Assembly (NCBI GenBank): GCA_002840405.1
Contig: PHAR01000009.1
Coordinates: 147,409 to 211,408, forward strand
Origin: Deltaproteobacteria bacterium HGW-Deltaproteobacteria-8
GTDB lineage: Bacteria; Desulfobacterota; Desulfovibrionia; Desulfovibrionales; Desulfovibrionaceae
Direction: 5' to 3'
Length of the DNA stretch: 64,000 nucleotides
Shown piece after piece: positions 8,433-16,909 of the stretch. The notes under the pieces were generated by a model. It was not told where the DNA came from and searched no databases. It was given only the letters and a program-made list of their open reading frames with translations. A program made the position numbers and the translations under genes. Position 1 is the first letter of the stretch. Each line of letters opens with the position of its first letter.

Positions 8433-10280
8433 ATGCAGACCATCTACACTGACGTTCTCGTTATCGGTGCCGGCCTGGCCGGCGAGCGCGCGGCCATCGA
8501 GGCCGCCCAGGCGGGATTTTCCGCCATCTGCCTGAGCCTCGTGCCTGCCCGCAGATCGCACTCCTCGGCCGCCATGGGCGGCATGCAGGCGGCGCTGGGC
8601 AACTGCGCCAAGGGCGAAGGCGACTGCCCGGACGTGCACTTCTCCGACACGGTCAAGGGCTCGGACTGGGGCTGCGACCAGGAAGTGGCCCGGCTGTTTG
8701 CCGACAACGCGCCCATCGAGATGCGCCAGCTGGCGCACTGGGGGGTGCCCTGGAACCGCGTGGTGCCCGGCAAGGACACCTACTTCAAGGGCGGCAAGAT
8801 CTTTGACAAGGAAGAGAAAGAGGAGAACCGCGGGCTGATCACCGCCCGCGACTTCGGCGGCACGGCCAAGTGGCGCACCTGCTACGTGTCTGACGGCACC
8901 GGCCACAGCGTGCTCTTCACCGTGGACAACGTCTGCGCCCAGCTGGGCGTGGAGGTCCATGACAAGACCGAGGCCGTGGCCCTGATCCAGGACGGAACGA
9001 CCTGCTTCGGCGCTGTCGCCCGCTGCCTGCGCACCGGCGAGCTGCGCGTGTACCTTGCCAAGGCCACGACCATCGCCACCGGCGGTTTCGGCCGCATCTA
9101 CCCCTGCACCACCAACGCCGTCATCTGCGACGGCGGCGGCCACATCCCGGCCATCAACACCGGCGTGGTGCCCATGGGCAACATGGAGGCCGTGCAGTTC
9201 CATCCCACAGGCATCGTGCCCACGGACATCCTGGTCACCGAAGGTTGCCGCGGCGATGGCGGCACGCTGCTGGACGTCAACGAAGAACGCTTCATGAACG
9301 TCTACGAGCCCGACAAGCAGGAGCTGGCCTCCCGCGACGTGGTCAGCCGCTGGATGACCCACCACATCCGCCTGGGCAAGGGCGTGAAGAGCCCGTACGG
9401 CGAGCACCTCTGGCTCGACATCCGCCACCTGGGCGAGAAGCACATCACCGGCAAGCTGCGCGAGGTGTATGAGATCTGCACGTCCTTCCTCGGCGTGGAC
9501 CCCATCCACCAGCTCATCCCGGTGCGGCCCACCCAGCACTACAGCATGGGCGGCGTGCGCACCAACAAAGACGGCCACGCCTATGGCCTGAAGGGCCTGT
9601 TCAGCGTGGGCGAGGCCGCCTGCTGGGACATGCACGGCTTCAACCGCCTGGGCGGCAACTCGCTGGCCGAGACCGTGGTCGCGGGCGGCATCGTGGGCAA
9701 GAAGATCGCCGAGTTCCTGCAAGGGTGCGAGGTCACCTTCAACTCCGCGGTCATCGACTCCGAGGTCAAGAAGCAGCAGGAGCGCATCCAGAACGTCATC
9801 AGCTGCAAGGCCGGAACCGAGAGCGTGTACAAGGTCAAGAAGGCCATGCAGGACGCCCTGCACAAGGGCGCCAACATCTTCCGCACCGACGCGGGCCTCA
9901 CCGAATGCGTGGAGAGCCTCCAGGAGACCCTGGAGCGCGCCCGCAAGGTCGGCCTCAAGAGCAACGGCAAGGGCGTCAACCCCGAGCTGTCCGCCGCGCT
10001 GAAGATCGAAGGACAGGTCAAGATGGCCCTCATGGTGGCCTATGGCGCGCTGAAGCGCACCGAGTCGCGCGGGAGCCACAACCGCGAGGACTTCACCGCC
10101 AGAAACGACCGCGACTGGCTCTCCCGCACCCTGGCCTACTGGAAGAGCGATTCGGACACCCTGCCGACCCTGGAGTACGAAGCGGCCACCAACATCTTCC
10201 ACATCCCACCCGGCGACCGCGGCTATGGCAAGAGCGAGATCATCAAGGCCGACGACGTCAAGACCACGGACAAGGGGTAA
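8433..10280 (+). CDS. frdA: Fumarate reductase/succinate dehydrogenase flavoprotein subunit
   Basis: 615 residues. The N-terminal dinucleotide fold DVLVIGAGLAGERAAIEAA is followed by the flavinylation region RRSHSSAAMGGMQAALGN, with His-Ser-Ser for covalent FAD. Active-site blocks are QFHPTGIVPT and GCRGDGGTLL, and HYSMGGVRTN near residue 365 is typical. The C-terminal helical domain is complete. The ATG at 8433 follows AGGTGA; an in-frame GTG at 8424 is possible. It catalyses fumarate to succinate on the cytoplasmic side and forms one operon with frdC and frdB (gap of 3 bases to frdB). Confidence 0.95.
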   Translation: MQTIYTDVLVIGAGLAGERAAIEAAQAGFSAICLSLVPARRSHSSAAMGGMQAALGNCAKGEGDCPDVHFSDTVKGSDWGCDQEVARLFADNAPIEMRQLAHWGVPWNRVVPGKDTYFKGGKIFDKEEKEENRGLITARDFGGTAKWRTCYVSDGTGHSVLFTVDNVCAQLGVEVHDKTEAVALIQDGTTCFGAVARCLRTGELRVYLAKATTIATGGFGRIYPCTTNAVICDGGGHIPAINTGVVPMGNMEAVQFHPTGIVPTDILVTEGCRGDGGTLLDVNEERFMNVYEPDKQELASRDVVSRWMTHHIRLGKGVKSPYGEHLWLDIRHLGEKHITGKLREVYEICTSFLGVDPIHQLIPVRPTQHYSMGGVRTNKDGHAYGLKGLFSVGEAACWDMHGFNRLGGNSLAETVVAGGIVGKKIAEFLQGCEVTFNSAVIDSEVKKQQERIQNVISCKAGTESVYKVKKAMQDALHKGANIFRTDAGLTECVESLQETLERARKVGLKSNGKGVNPELSAALKIEGQVKMALMVAYGALKRTESRGSHNREDFTARNDRDWLSRTLAYWKSDSDTLPTLEYEAATNIFHIPPGDRGYGKSEIIKADDVKTTDKG

Positions 10281-10283
10281 GCC

Positions 10284-11021
10284 ATGGCCAGAGAGCTGAA
10301 ATTCAACATCTTCCGGTACAATCCGCAGGACCCGGAGTCCACCCCGCACATGGAATCCTTTGTGCTGGAGGAAACGGACGCCATGACCCTGTTCATCGTC
10401 CTGAACCGCATCCGCGAGGAGCAGGACCCGAGCCTGCAGTTCGACTTCTGCTGCCGGGCCGGCATCTGCGGCTCCTGCGGCATGGTCGTCAACGGCCGCC
10501 CGTCGCTGGCCTGCCACACCAAGACCCGCGACCTGCCCGACGAGATCACGCTCTTGCCCCTGCCGGTGTACCAGCTGGTGGGCGACCTCTCGGTGGACAC
10601 GGGCTCCTGGTTCCGCGAACTCTACGACACCGTGGAGTCGTGGATCCACACCAAGAAGGCCTTTGACCCCACCGCGCCGGAAGAGCGCATGGAGAACGAG
10701 GTGGCCGAGGCCATCTACGAGCTCGACCGCTGCGTGGAATGCGGCTGCTGCGTGGCCGCCTGCGGCACCGCGCGCCTGCGTCCGGACTTCCTGGGCGCGG
10801 CGGGCCTGAACCGCGTGGGCCGCTTCCTCATCGACCCGAGAGACGAGCGCACCGAGCAGGACTACTACCAGGTCATCGGCAACGACATGGGCATCTTCGG
10901 CTGCATGGGCTTGCTCGCCTGCGAAGACGTGTGCCCCAAGCACATGCCCCTGCAGGACCAGCTGGGCTTCTTGCGCAAGAAGATGGGCATCACGGCCCTG
11001 AAGACCTTCTTCAAGAAATAG
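10284..11021 (+). CDS. frdB: Fumarate reductase iron-sulfur subunit
   Basis: 245 residues. An N-terminal plant-type ferredoxin domain carries the [2Fe-2S] ligands in CCRAGICGSCG and a later Cys in SLACHT. The C-terminal domain has CVECGCCVAAC for the [4Fe-4S] cluster and CMGLLACEDVCP for the [3Fe-4S]/[4Fe-4S] region. It wires FrdA to the cytochrome b subunit. It starts 3 bases after frdA and is followed by fumarase after 24 bases, so frdCAB and fumarase probably share a transcript. Confidence 0.95.
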   Translation: MARELKFNIFRYNPQDPESTPHMESFVLEETDAMTLFIVLNRIREEQDPSLQFDFCCRAGICGSCGMVVNGRPSLACHTKTRDLPDEITLLPLPVYQLVGDLSVDTGSWFRELYDTVESWIHTKKAFDPTAPEERMENEVAEAIYELDRCVECGCCVAACGTARLRPDFLGAAGLNRVGRFLIDPRDERTEQDYYQVIGNDMGIFGCMGLLACEDVCPKHMPLQDQLGFLRKKMGITALKTFFKK

Positions 11022-11045
11022 AACGCGGAAAAAAGAGGTATCGCC

Positions 11046-11882
11046 ATGAGAGAAATCAAGGCGGCGGACATCTCGGCGGCTGTTGCGCAGATGTGCATGA
11101 GCGCCAACACCAAGCTGCCCGACGACGTGCGCAGGAAATTCGAGGAAGGCCACAAGAACGAGACCACCGAGGCCGGCAAGGAGATCTTCCGCCAGCTGCT
11201 GGAGAACGCGGACCTGGCCTTCGAGACCAAGCTGCCGCTCTGCCAGGACTGCGGCCTGGCCATCTTCTACGTGGAGCTGGGCGAGGAAGTGTTTGTGCCC
11301 GGCGGCATCAACAAGGCCATCACCGAGGGCATGGTGACGGGCTACAAGGACGGCTACCTGCGCAAGAGCAGCTGCGATCCGCTCCTGCGCAAGAACACCG
11401 GCGACAACACCCCGGCCATCATACACATCGACTTTGTGCCCGGCGACAAGCTCAAGATCAGCTACATGGCCAAGGGCGGCGGCTCTGAGAACATGAGCCG
11501 CGTGACCATGCTGGCCCCCAGCCAGGGCTGGGAAGGCATCAAGAAGTTCGTGGTGCAGCGCGTGGCCGAGGCCGGCCCCAACCCCTGCCCGCCCGTTATC
11601 CTGGGCATCGGCATCGGCGGCACCTTCGAGTACGCGCCGAAGATCGCCAAGAAGGCGCTCTTGCGCAAGCTGGACGATGTGCACCCTGACCCCAAGGTGG
11701 CCGAAATGGAGGCGGAGCTGCTCGCCGCCGTGAACAAGCTCGGCATCGGACCCATGGGCCTTGGCGGGTCCTACACCTGCCTGGCCGTGAAGATCGCCCT
11801 GGCCCCCTGCCACATCGCCAGCCTGCCGCTGGCCGTGAACGTGCAGTGCCACAGCGCCCGGCATGAGGAGGTGGAATTCTGA
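11046..11882 (+). CDS. Class I fumarate hydratase, alpha subunit
   Basis: 278 residues, the N-terminal half of the oxygen-sensitive [4Fe-4S] fumarase/tartrate dehydratase family. Likely cluster ligands are the Cys in PLCQDCGLAI, SSCDPLLRKN and the region NPCPPVILGIGIGGTFE. With the beta subunit it interconverts malate and fumarate, feeding fumarate to FrdABC. Stop and next start overlap as TGATG at 11880-11884, so the two subunits are translationally coupled. Start ATG 11046 follows AAGAGGTATCGCC. Confidence 0.92.
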   Translation: MREIKAADISAAVAQMCMSANTKLPDDVRRKFEEGHKNETTEAGKEIFRQLLENADLAFETKLPLCQDCGLAIFYVELGEEVFVPGGINKAITEGMVTGYKDGYLRKSSCDPLLRKNTGDNTPAIIHIDFVPGDKLKISYMAKGGGSENMSRVTMLAPSQGWEGIKKFVVQRVAEAGPNPCPPVILGIGIGGTFEYAPKIAKKALLRKLDDVHPDPKVAEMEAELLAAVNKLGIGPMGLGGSYTCLAVKIALAPCHIASLPLAVNVQCHSARHEEVEF

Positions 11883-12427
11883 TGCCCACGTATACCCTGA
11901 ACACTCCGCTCACCGATTCCGACATCGACAAGCTGCGCTCGGGCGACGTGGTGCTGCTCAACGGCATCATTTACACCGGCCGCGACGCAGCGCACAAGCG
12001 CATCACCGACCTGCTGGACGCGGGCAAGCCCCTGCCCTTTGACCTGAAGGGCGCCAGCATCTACTACGTTGGCCCGTCCCCGGCGCCTCCGGGCCGGCCC
12101 ATCGGGTCCGCCGGGCCGACCACCAGCTACCGCATGGACGCCTACGCCCCGCGCCTGCACGCCCTGGGCCTCAAGGCCAGCATCGGCAAGGGCAAGCGCT
12201 CCGACGAGGTCAAGAAAACCATGCAGGAGCACAAGGCCGTGTACTTCGGCGCCACTGGCGGCGCTGGCGCGCTGTTGTCCAAGTGCATCACAGCGGCCAA
12301 GGTCATCGCCTTTGAGGAGCTCGGACCCGAGGCGGTGCGCGAGCTGACCGTGAAGGACTTCCCCCTGCTCGTCATCAACGACGCCTTTGGCGGGGAACTG
12401 TACGCGAAACCGAAACTCGACGACTAG
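11882..12427 (+). CDS. Class I fumarate hydratase, beta subunit
   Basis: 181 residues, matching the C-terminal half of class I fumarase. Substrate-binding blocks include GPSPAPPGRPIGSAGPTTS (about 61-79), MDAYAPRL and ATGGAGALLSKCI (about 122-134). It completes the two-subunit enzyme typical of anaerobes; neither half is active alone. Last gene of the fumarate block, followed by a hairpin at 12604. Confidence 0.92.
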   Translation: MPTYTLNTPLTDSDIDKLRSGDVVLLNGIIYTGRDAAHKRITDLLDAGKPLPFDLKGASIYYVGPSPAPPGRPIGSAGPTTSYRMDAYAPRLHALGLKASIGKGKRSDEVKKTMQEHKAVYFGATGGAGALLSKCITAAKVIAFEELGPEAVRELTVKDFPLLVINDAFGGELYAKPKLDD

Positions 12428-12603
12428 CTGACGACGACAAAAGAACCCGGCCGGGGGAGGCCTCTGTGCGGCGCTACCGCAGCAGGCCCTTGCTTCCGCC
12501 CCCGAATGCCTCGCGCTCAAGGCGGGCTGGTCTTCCGATGCCCCGGATCAACGGAAGAACCGGCCCCCCTGCAGCAGGCAAGGCCACTCTCACGGACGCT
12601 CCC

Positions 12604-12650
12604 AAAGGGCGCGGCCCGGACATGCGCCCGGACCGCGCCCTTGCCTTGTC
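12604..12650 (+). terminator. Terminator after the fumarate block
   Basis: Arms AAAGGGCGCGG (12604-12614) and CCGCGCCCTT (12633-12642), with extra pairing inside, are followed by TGCCTTGTC. It separates the fumarase genes from hdrC. The 274 bases between 12427 and 12702 contain no other gene; the hdrC promoter should lie after the hairpin, but I see no convincing -35/-10 pair. Confidence 0.7.
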
Positions 12651-12701
12651 AAAATCTGTTTGCTACCATCCTGCATAGGCCCACCCCCCTGGAGAATCGC
12701 C

Positions 12702-13340
12702 ATGCAAACCCCCGTGCGACCACTAAATCTTGCCCAGGCCCGCGACCCAGATTTCCAGGCCGCCGTCGCCAGAGACAGTGGCCAACACCTCGCGTCCTGC
12801 TACCAGTGCGGCAACTGCACCGCTGGCTGCTCCTACACGCCGGACTACGACTTCCCCGTGCACCAGGTCATGCGGCTGGTGCAGCTGGGCCTGAAGGAGA
12901 GCGCGCTGTCCTGCCGCTCCATCTGGCTCTGCGCCACCTGCCAGGCCTGCACCACCCGCTGCCCCAACAACATCGACGTGGCGCGGGTCATGGACGTGCT
13001 GCGGCACATGGCCCGGCAGGCCGGGTACGCCCCGGAGCCGGGCGTCAAGACCTTCACCGACAGCTTCCTCGCCTCCGTGGCCAAGCATGGCCGGGTCTTC
13101 GAGGTCGGGCTGGCCGCCGTTTTCGCCATCAAGTCCGGCAAGCCCCTGCAGGACGCAGGCCTTGGCCTGCCTATGCTCACGCACGGCAAGCTCTCGCTCA
13201 CCCCGCACGAGCCCGAGGGCAACGGCAAGGCCGAGGTGGCGGCCATCTTCGCCCGCTTCGACCGCGTTGCGGCCCAGAAGGCCCGCGCCCATTCCCCTGG
13301 CGAGACTCCGGGCAACGGCAAGAAAGGGGGCGGCGAATGA
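12702..13340 (+). CDS. hdrC: Heterodisulfide reductase subunit C-like protein
   Basis: 212 residues with two [4Fe-4S] motifs, CYQCGNCTAGC (about residues 33-43) and CATCQACTTRCP (about 76-87), and no membrane segment, so it is a soluble HdrC. It carries electrons between HdrA and HdrB. The ATG at 12702 has GGAGAATCGC in front. Its stop overlaps the start of hdrB (ATGA at 13337). It is the first gene of an hdrCBA-flxDCBA run in which nearly all neighbours overlap, which points to one transcript and one soluble complex. Confidence 0.88.
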   Translation: MQTPVRPLNLAQARDPDFQAAVARDSGQHLASCYQCGNCTAGCSYTPDYDFPVHQVMRLVQLGLKESALSCRSIWLCATCQACTTRCPNNIDVARVMDVLRHMARQAGYAPEPGVKTFTDSFLASVAKHGRVFEVGLAAVFAIKSGKPLQDAGLGLPMLTHGKLSLTPHEPEGNGKAEVAAIFARFDRVAAQKARAHSPGETPGNGKKGGGE

Positions 13341-14386
13341 GCGCGGCACCCTCAAACCCCTTGACCCTGGCCTACTACCCTGGCTGCTCCCAGACCGGCA
13401 CAGCGGCCGAGTACGACCGCTCCAGCCGGGCCTGTTGCGCGGCCCTGGGCGTTGAACTCGTCGACGTGCCGGACTGGACCTGCTGCGGGTCGACCCCGGC
13501 GCACACCGTGGACCATTTCCTTGCCGGGGCCCTGGCCGCGCGCAACCTGCTTCAGGCCGAGCTGGCCGGGCACGACCGCGTGACCACGCCCTGCCCCAGC
13601 TGCCTGGCCGCCCTGCGCACCGCCAGCCACCACCTGGCCGAGGCCCCAGCCGAGAACGGCGCGCCCCAGGACTCCGGCCCGAACTACAGGGCCGAGGTGG
13701 AACGCCTGCTGGACCGGCCCGCGCCCCTGCGCGCCACGGCCGTATCCGTACTCCAGGTGCTCACCGAGGACGTGGGCGTCGAGGCCATCGCCAGCGCGGT
13801 CACCAGGCCGCTCACCGGCCTGCGCGTGGCCCCGTACTACGGCTGCATCATGAACCGCCCGCCGGGCCTGATGCAGTTCGACGATCCCGAGAACCCCACG
13901 GCCATGGACCGCGTGCTCGAGGCCTGCGGAGCCACGGTGGTGGACTATCCCTTCAAGACCGAGTGCTGCGGCGCGGCCTTCGGCATGCCCCGGCTGGACA
14001 TCATGCAGCGGCTGTCCGCGCGGCTGCTGGACATGGCGGCCTCCTGCGGAGTTGACGCCATCGTGGTGGCCTGCCCGCTGTGCCAGATGAATCTGGACCT
14101 GCGGCGCGGGCAGGTGAACGCGTTTTCTCACAGCCAGGGCGGAACGCACCACGCCATGCCGGTGCCGTACTTCACGCAGCTGCTCGGCCTGGCCCTGGGC
14201 CTGCCCGAGTCCGGGCTCGGCCTGGACAAGCTGGTGCTGCCGCTCGGCCCGGCCCTGACCGCGGCACGCGCCCGCGAGGATGAGCGTATAGCCCGGACCC
14301 AGGCCGAACTGGCCGCCAAGGCTGCACGCAAGAACGGCACGTCTGCCAACGGAAACGGCTCGAAGGAGAACACCCCATGCGCATAG
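13337..14386 (+). CDS. hdrB: Heterodisulfide reductase subunit B-like protein
   Basis: 349 residues with two CCG-domain signatures: an upstream Cys (YYPGCSQTG), WTCCGSTPAH and CPSC, then YYGC, TECCGAAFGMPR and CPLCQMN. In HdrB these hold two noncubane [4Fe-4S] clusters where disulfides are reduced. The C-terminal tail after residue 300 is Ala/Arg-rich and variable. The stop codon at 14384 overlaps the first of two repeated hdrA-like starts. In Desulfovibrio the physiological disulfide is thought to be DsrC or a related thiol protein, not CoM-S-S-CoB. Confidence 0.88.
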   Translation: MSAAPSNPLTLAYYPGCSQTGTAAEYDRSSRACCAALGVELVDVPDWTCCGSTPAHTVDHFLAGALAARNLLQAELAGHDRVTTPCPSCLAALRTASHHLAEAPAENGAPQDSGPNYRAEVERLLDRPAPLRATAVSVLQVLTEDVGVEAIASAVTRPLTGLRVAPYYGCIMNRPPGLMQFDDPENPTAMDRVLEACGATVVDYPFKTECCGAAFGMPRLDIMQRLSARLLDMAASCGVDAIVVACPLCQMNLDLRRGQVNAFSHSQGGTHHAMPVPYFTQLLGLALGLPESGLGLDKLVLPLGPALTAARAREDERIARTQAELAAKAARKNGTSANGNGSKENTPCA

Positions 14387-14456
14387 GCGTCATGGTCTGC
14401 CACTGCGGCGACAACTGCGAGGAGGCTTCGTGCGCATAGGCGTCATGGTCTGCCAC
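14378..14456 (+). repeat. 26-bp direct repeat at the 5' end of hdrA
   Basis: Bases 14378-14403 recur exactly at 14431-14456, 53 bases apart. Each copy encodes RIGVMVCH. The first copy, starting at an ATG (14377), continues as CGDNCEEASCA and stops after 20 codons. The second starts at GTG 14430 and runs on into hdrA. The offset is not a multiple of three, so the copies are in different frames. Confidence 0.95.
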
Positions 14457-16376
14457 GCAGCGAGGGAATTTCCGGACGTGGTCTTCGCCACGGACCACAT
14501 GTATGCCTGCTCCGACCCCGGCCAGGGCACCATCGAGCAGACCATCCGCAGCCTCAAGCTCGACGGCGTTGTGGTGGCCTCGTGCTCGCCGCGCATGCAC
14601 GAGGTGACCTTCCGCCGGGCCGTGGAGCGCGCGGGCTTAAACCGCTACATGTTCGAGATGGCCAACATCCGCGAGCACGTGGCCTGGATCTCACTGGACC
14701 GCAAGCGCAACACCGAGAAGGCCACGGACCTGGTGCGCATGGCCGTGGAAAAGCTGCGCCACAACCGGCCGCTTACGGCCAAGAGCTTCGAGGTGCAGAA
14801 GCGCGTGCTCATCATCGGCGCGGGCGTGGCCGGCATCCAGGCCGCGCTGGACTGCGCCGAGGGAGGCCTGGACGTGATCCTGGTGGAACGCAGGCAGTCC
14901 ATCGGCGGGGTCATGAGCAAGCTCGACAAGACCTTCCCCACCGTGGACTGCTCGGTCTGCGTCCTCGGCCCCAAGATGGTGGACGTGGGCCAGCACCCGC
15001 GCATCACCCTGCTCGCGCTTTCCGAGGTCGAGGAGCTGTCCGGCTACGTGGGCAACTTCGAGGTCAAGATCCGCAAGAAATCGGCCTTTGTGGACTGGAC
15101 CAAGTGCACGGGCTGCGGGGCCTGCCTGGAGAAGTGCCCGAGCAAGAAGGTGCGCGACAGCCACAACGAGGGCATCACGACCACCACGGCCATCACCATC
15201 CCCTTTCCCCAGGCCATCCCCAAGCGCGCGGCCATCGATCCGGCCGTCTGCCTGCACTTCACCAAGGGCAAGTGCGGCGTCTGCAAGAAGGTCTGCCCGG
15301 CCGATGCCATCGACTACGACATGCAGGACGAGATCGTCACCGAGAAGGTCGGCGCGGTCATCGCGGCCACCGGGCTGGACCTCTTCGACCACAGGAAGTG
15401 CGGCGAGTACGGCGGCGGGCGCTACCCGGACGTCATCACCAGCCTGCAATACGAGCGCATGCTCTCGGCCTCCGGCCCCACCGCCGGGCACATCAAGCGC
15501 CCCAGCGACGGGACCGAGCCCAAGACCGTGGTCTTCATCTCCTGCGTGGGCAGCCGCGACCGCTCCGTGGACCGGCCCTACTGCTCCAACTTCTGCTGCA
15601 TGTACACGGCCAAGCAGGCCATCCTGACCCGCGACCACATCCCGGACTCCCGGGCCTACGTCTTCTACATGGACATCCGCGCCACGGGCAAAGGCTACGA
15701 GGAATTCGTGCGCCGCGCCCAGGAGGAGTACGAGGTCCAGTACATCCGGGGCCGCGTGGCCCAGATCTACCCCACCACGGGCGAGGACGGCAATCAGCTC
15801 ATGGTGCGCGGGGCGGACACGCTGCTGGGCACCCAGGTGGAGATCAAGGCTGACCTGGTGGTGCTGGCCGTGGGCGCGGAGTCGGCCCACGGCGCGCCCG
15901 CCCTGGCCGAGAAGCTGCGCATCTCCTATGACGCCTACGGCTTCTTCCTGGAGAGCCACCCCAAGCTGCGGCCCGTTGAGACCAACACCGTGGGCGTGTT
16001 CCTGGCCGGGGCCTGCCAGGCCCCCAAGGACATCCCGGCCAGCGTGGCCCAGGCCAGCGCGGCCGCCGGAAAGGTCCTGGCGCTTCTGTCCAAGGACAAG
16101 CTCGAAAGCGATCCGCAGATCGCCCAGGTGCAGACCATGCGCTGCATCGGCTGCGGCAAGTGCGAACGCACCTGCCCGTTTGGCGCCATCCGCATGCGCG
16201 AGCTGCGCGACGGCAGCAAGCGCGCCGAGGTGGTGGAGACCGTCTGCCAGGGCTGCGGCATTTGTAGCGTCACCTGTCCCGTGCGGGCCATCCAGCTTGC
16301 GCACTTCACCGACTCACAGCTCCTCGCGGAGGTCAACGCGCTATGCCGGACTTGGGACGAGACTACCGAATCATAG
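14430..16376 (+). CDS. hdrA: Heterodisulfide reductase subunit A-like flavoprotein, N-terminal segment shortened
   Basis: 648 residues. The FAD-binding fold VLIIGAGVAGIQAALDCA (about residues 127-144) and ferredoxin motifs CTGCGACLEKCP, CGVCKKVCP, then CIGCGKCERTCP and CQGCGICSVTCP near the C-terminus define HdrA, the bifurcation-type electron hub. It starts at GTG 14430 with GAGGAGG 5-6 bases upstream. The usual opening (VCHCG followed by about 15-20 residues before the REFPDVV region) is missing: the second repeat copy joins VCH directly to AAREFPDVV. This is either a real small rearrangement or an assembly error. The last 34 bases overlap flxD. Confidence 0.88.
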   Translation: MRIGVMVCHAAREFPDVVFATDHMYACSDPGQGTIEQTIRSLKLDGVVVASCSPRMHEVTFRRAVERAGLNRYMFEMANIREHVAWISLDRKRNTEKATDLVRMAVEKLRHNRPLTAKSFEVQKRVLIIGAGVAGIQAALDCAEGGLDVILVERRQSIGGVMSKLDKTFPTVDCSVCVLGPKMVDVGQHPRITLLALSEVEELSGYVGNFEVKIRKKSAFVDWTKCTGCGACLEKCPSKKVRDSHNEGITTTTAITIPFPQAIPKRAAIDPAVCLHFTKGKCGVCKKVCPADAIDYDMQDEIVTEKVGAVIAATGLDLFDHRKCGEYGGGRYPDVITSLQYERMLSASGPTAGHIKRPSDGTEPKTVVFISCVGSRDRSVDRPYCSNFCCMYTAKQAILTRDHIPDSRAYVFYMDIRATGKGYEEFVRRAQEEYEVQYIRGRVAQIYPTTGEDGNQLMVRGADTLLGTQVEIKADLVVLAVGAESAHGAPALAEKLRISYDAYGFFLESHPKLRPVETNTVGVFLAGACQAPKDIPASVAQASAAAGKVLALLSKDKLESDPQIAQVQTMRCIGCGKCERTCPFGAIRMRELRDGSKRAEVVETVCQGCGICSVTCPVRAIQLAHFTDSQLLAEVNALCRTWDETTES

Positions 16377-16909
16377 GCTTTCTGTGCAACTGGTGCTCCT
16401 ACGGCGGCGCGGACGCGGCCGGCGTTGCCCGGTTCAACCAGCCCACGGACCTGCGCATCATCCGCGTGCCCTGCTCGGGCCGCGTGGACCCGATGTTCGT
16501 GGCCAAGGCGCTGTTGTCCGGGGCCGACGGCGTGCTGGTGAGCGGCTGCCACCCGCGCGACTGCCACTACACCGAGGGCAACCTCTACGCCCGCAGGCGG
16601 CTGGAGCTTTTGCGCCGCTTTCTGCCCATCATCGGCATCGACGAGGGCCGCTTCGAGTACGTCTGGGTCTCGGCCTCGGAGGGCTCGCGCTGGCGCGACA
16701 TGGTGACCAAGTTCACGGACAAGATCCACTCCCTGGGGCACATCCCGCGCATGGCCGAGACCGCGCGCACCCTGTGCGCGCTTGAGGGCATGCTCGGGGC
16801 CAGCTCGGCCCAGCCGGACATGTGGCATGCCGACGCCTCCGGCCGCCAGCCCCGGCACGACGCCCTGCTGCACATGGACGACTACAAGGAGGTCATGGAT
16901 GGCGAGTAA
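16343..16909 (+). CDS. flxD: MvhD/FlxD-type iron-sulfur subunit
   Basis: 188 residues. CNWCSYGGADAAG near the N-terminus and SGCHPRDCHY (about 72-81) are the [2Fe-2S] ligands of the MvhD family, which docks on HdrA and feeds it electrons. The C-terminal 40 residues form an acidic, His-rich tail. It overlaps hdrA by 34 bases and flxC by 11. In D. vulgaris the corresponding subunit belongs to the FlxABCD-HdrABC NADH dehydrogenase/heterodisulfide reductase. Confidence 0.85.
   Translation: MPDLGRDYRIIGFLCNWCSYGGADAAGVARFNQPTDLRIIRVPCSGRVDPMFVAKALLSGADGVLVSGCHPRDCHYTEGNLYARRRLELLRRFLPIIGIDEGRFEYVWVSASEGSRWRDMVTKFTDKIHSLGHIPRMAETARTLCALEGMLGASSAQPDMWHADASGRQPRHDALLHMDDYKEVMDGE

Noticed and set aside
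7908..11864. Very long minus-strand open frame opposite frdCAB and fumarase
   Set aside because: It mirrors the GC-rich third positions of the real genes on the plus strand; its translation is His/Gly/Val/Ala-rich without any domain.
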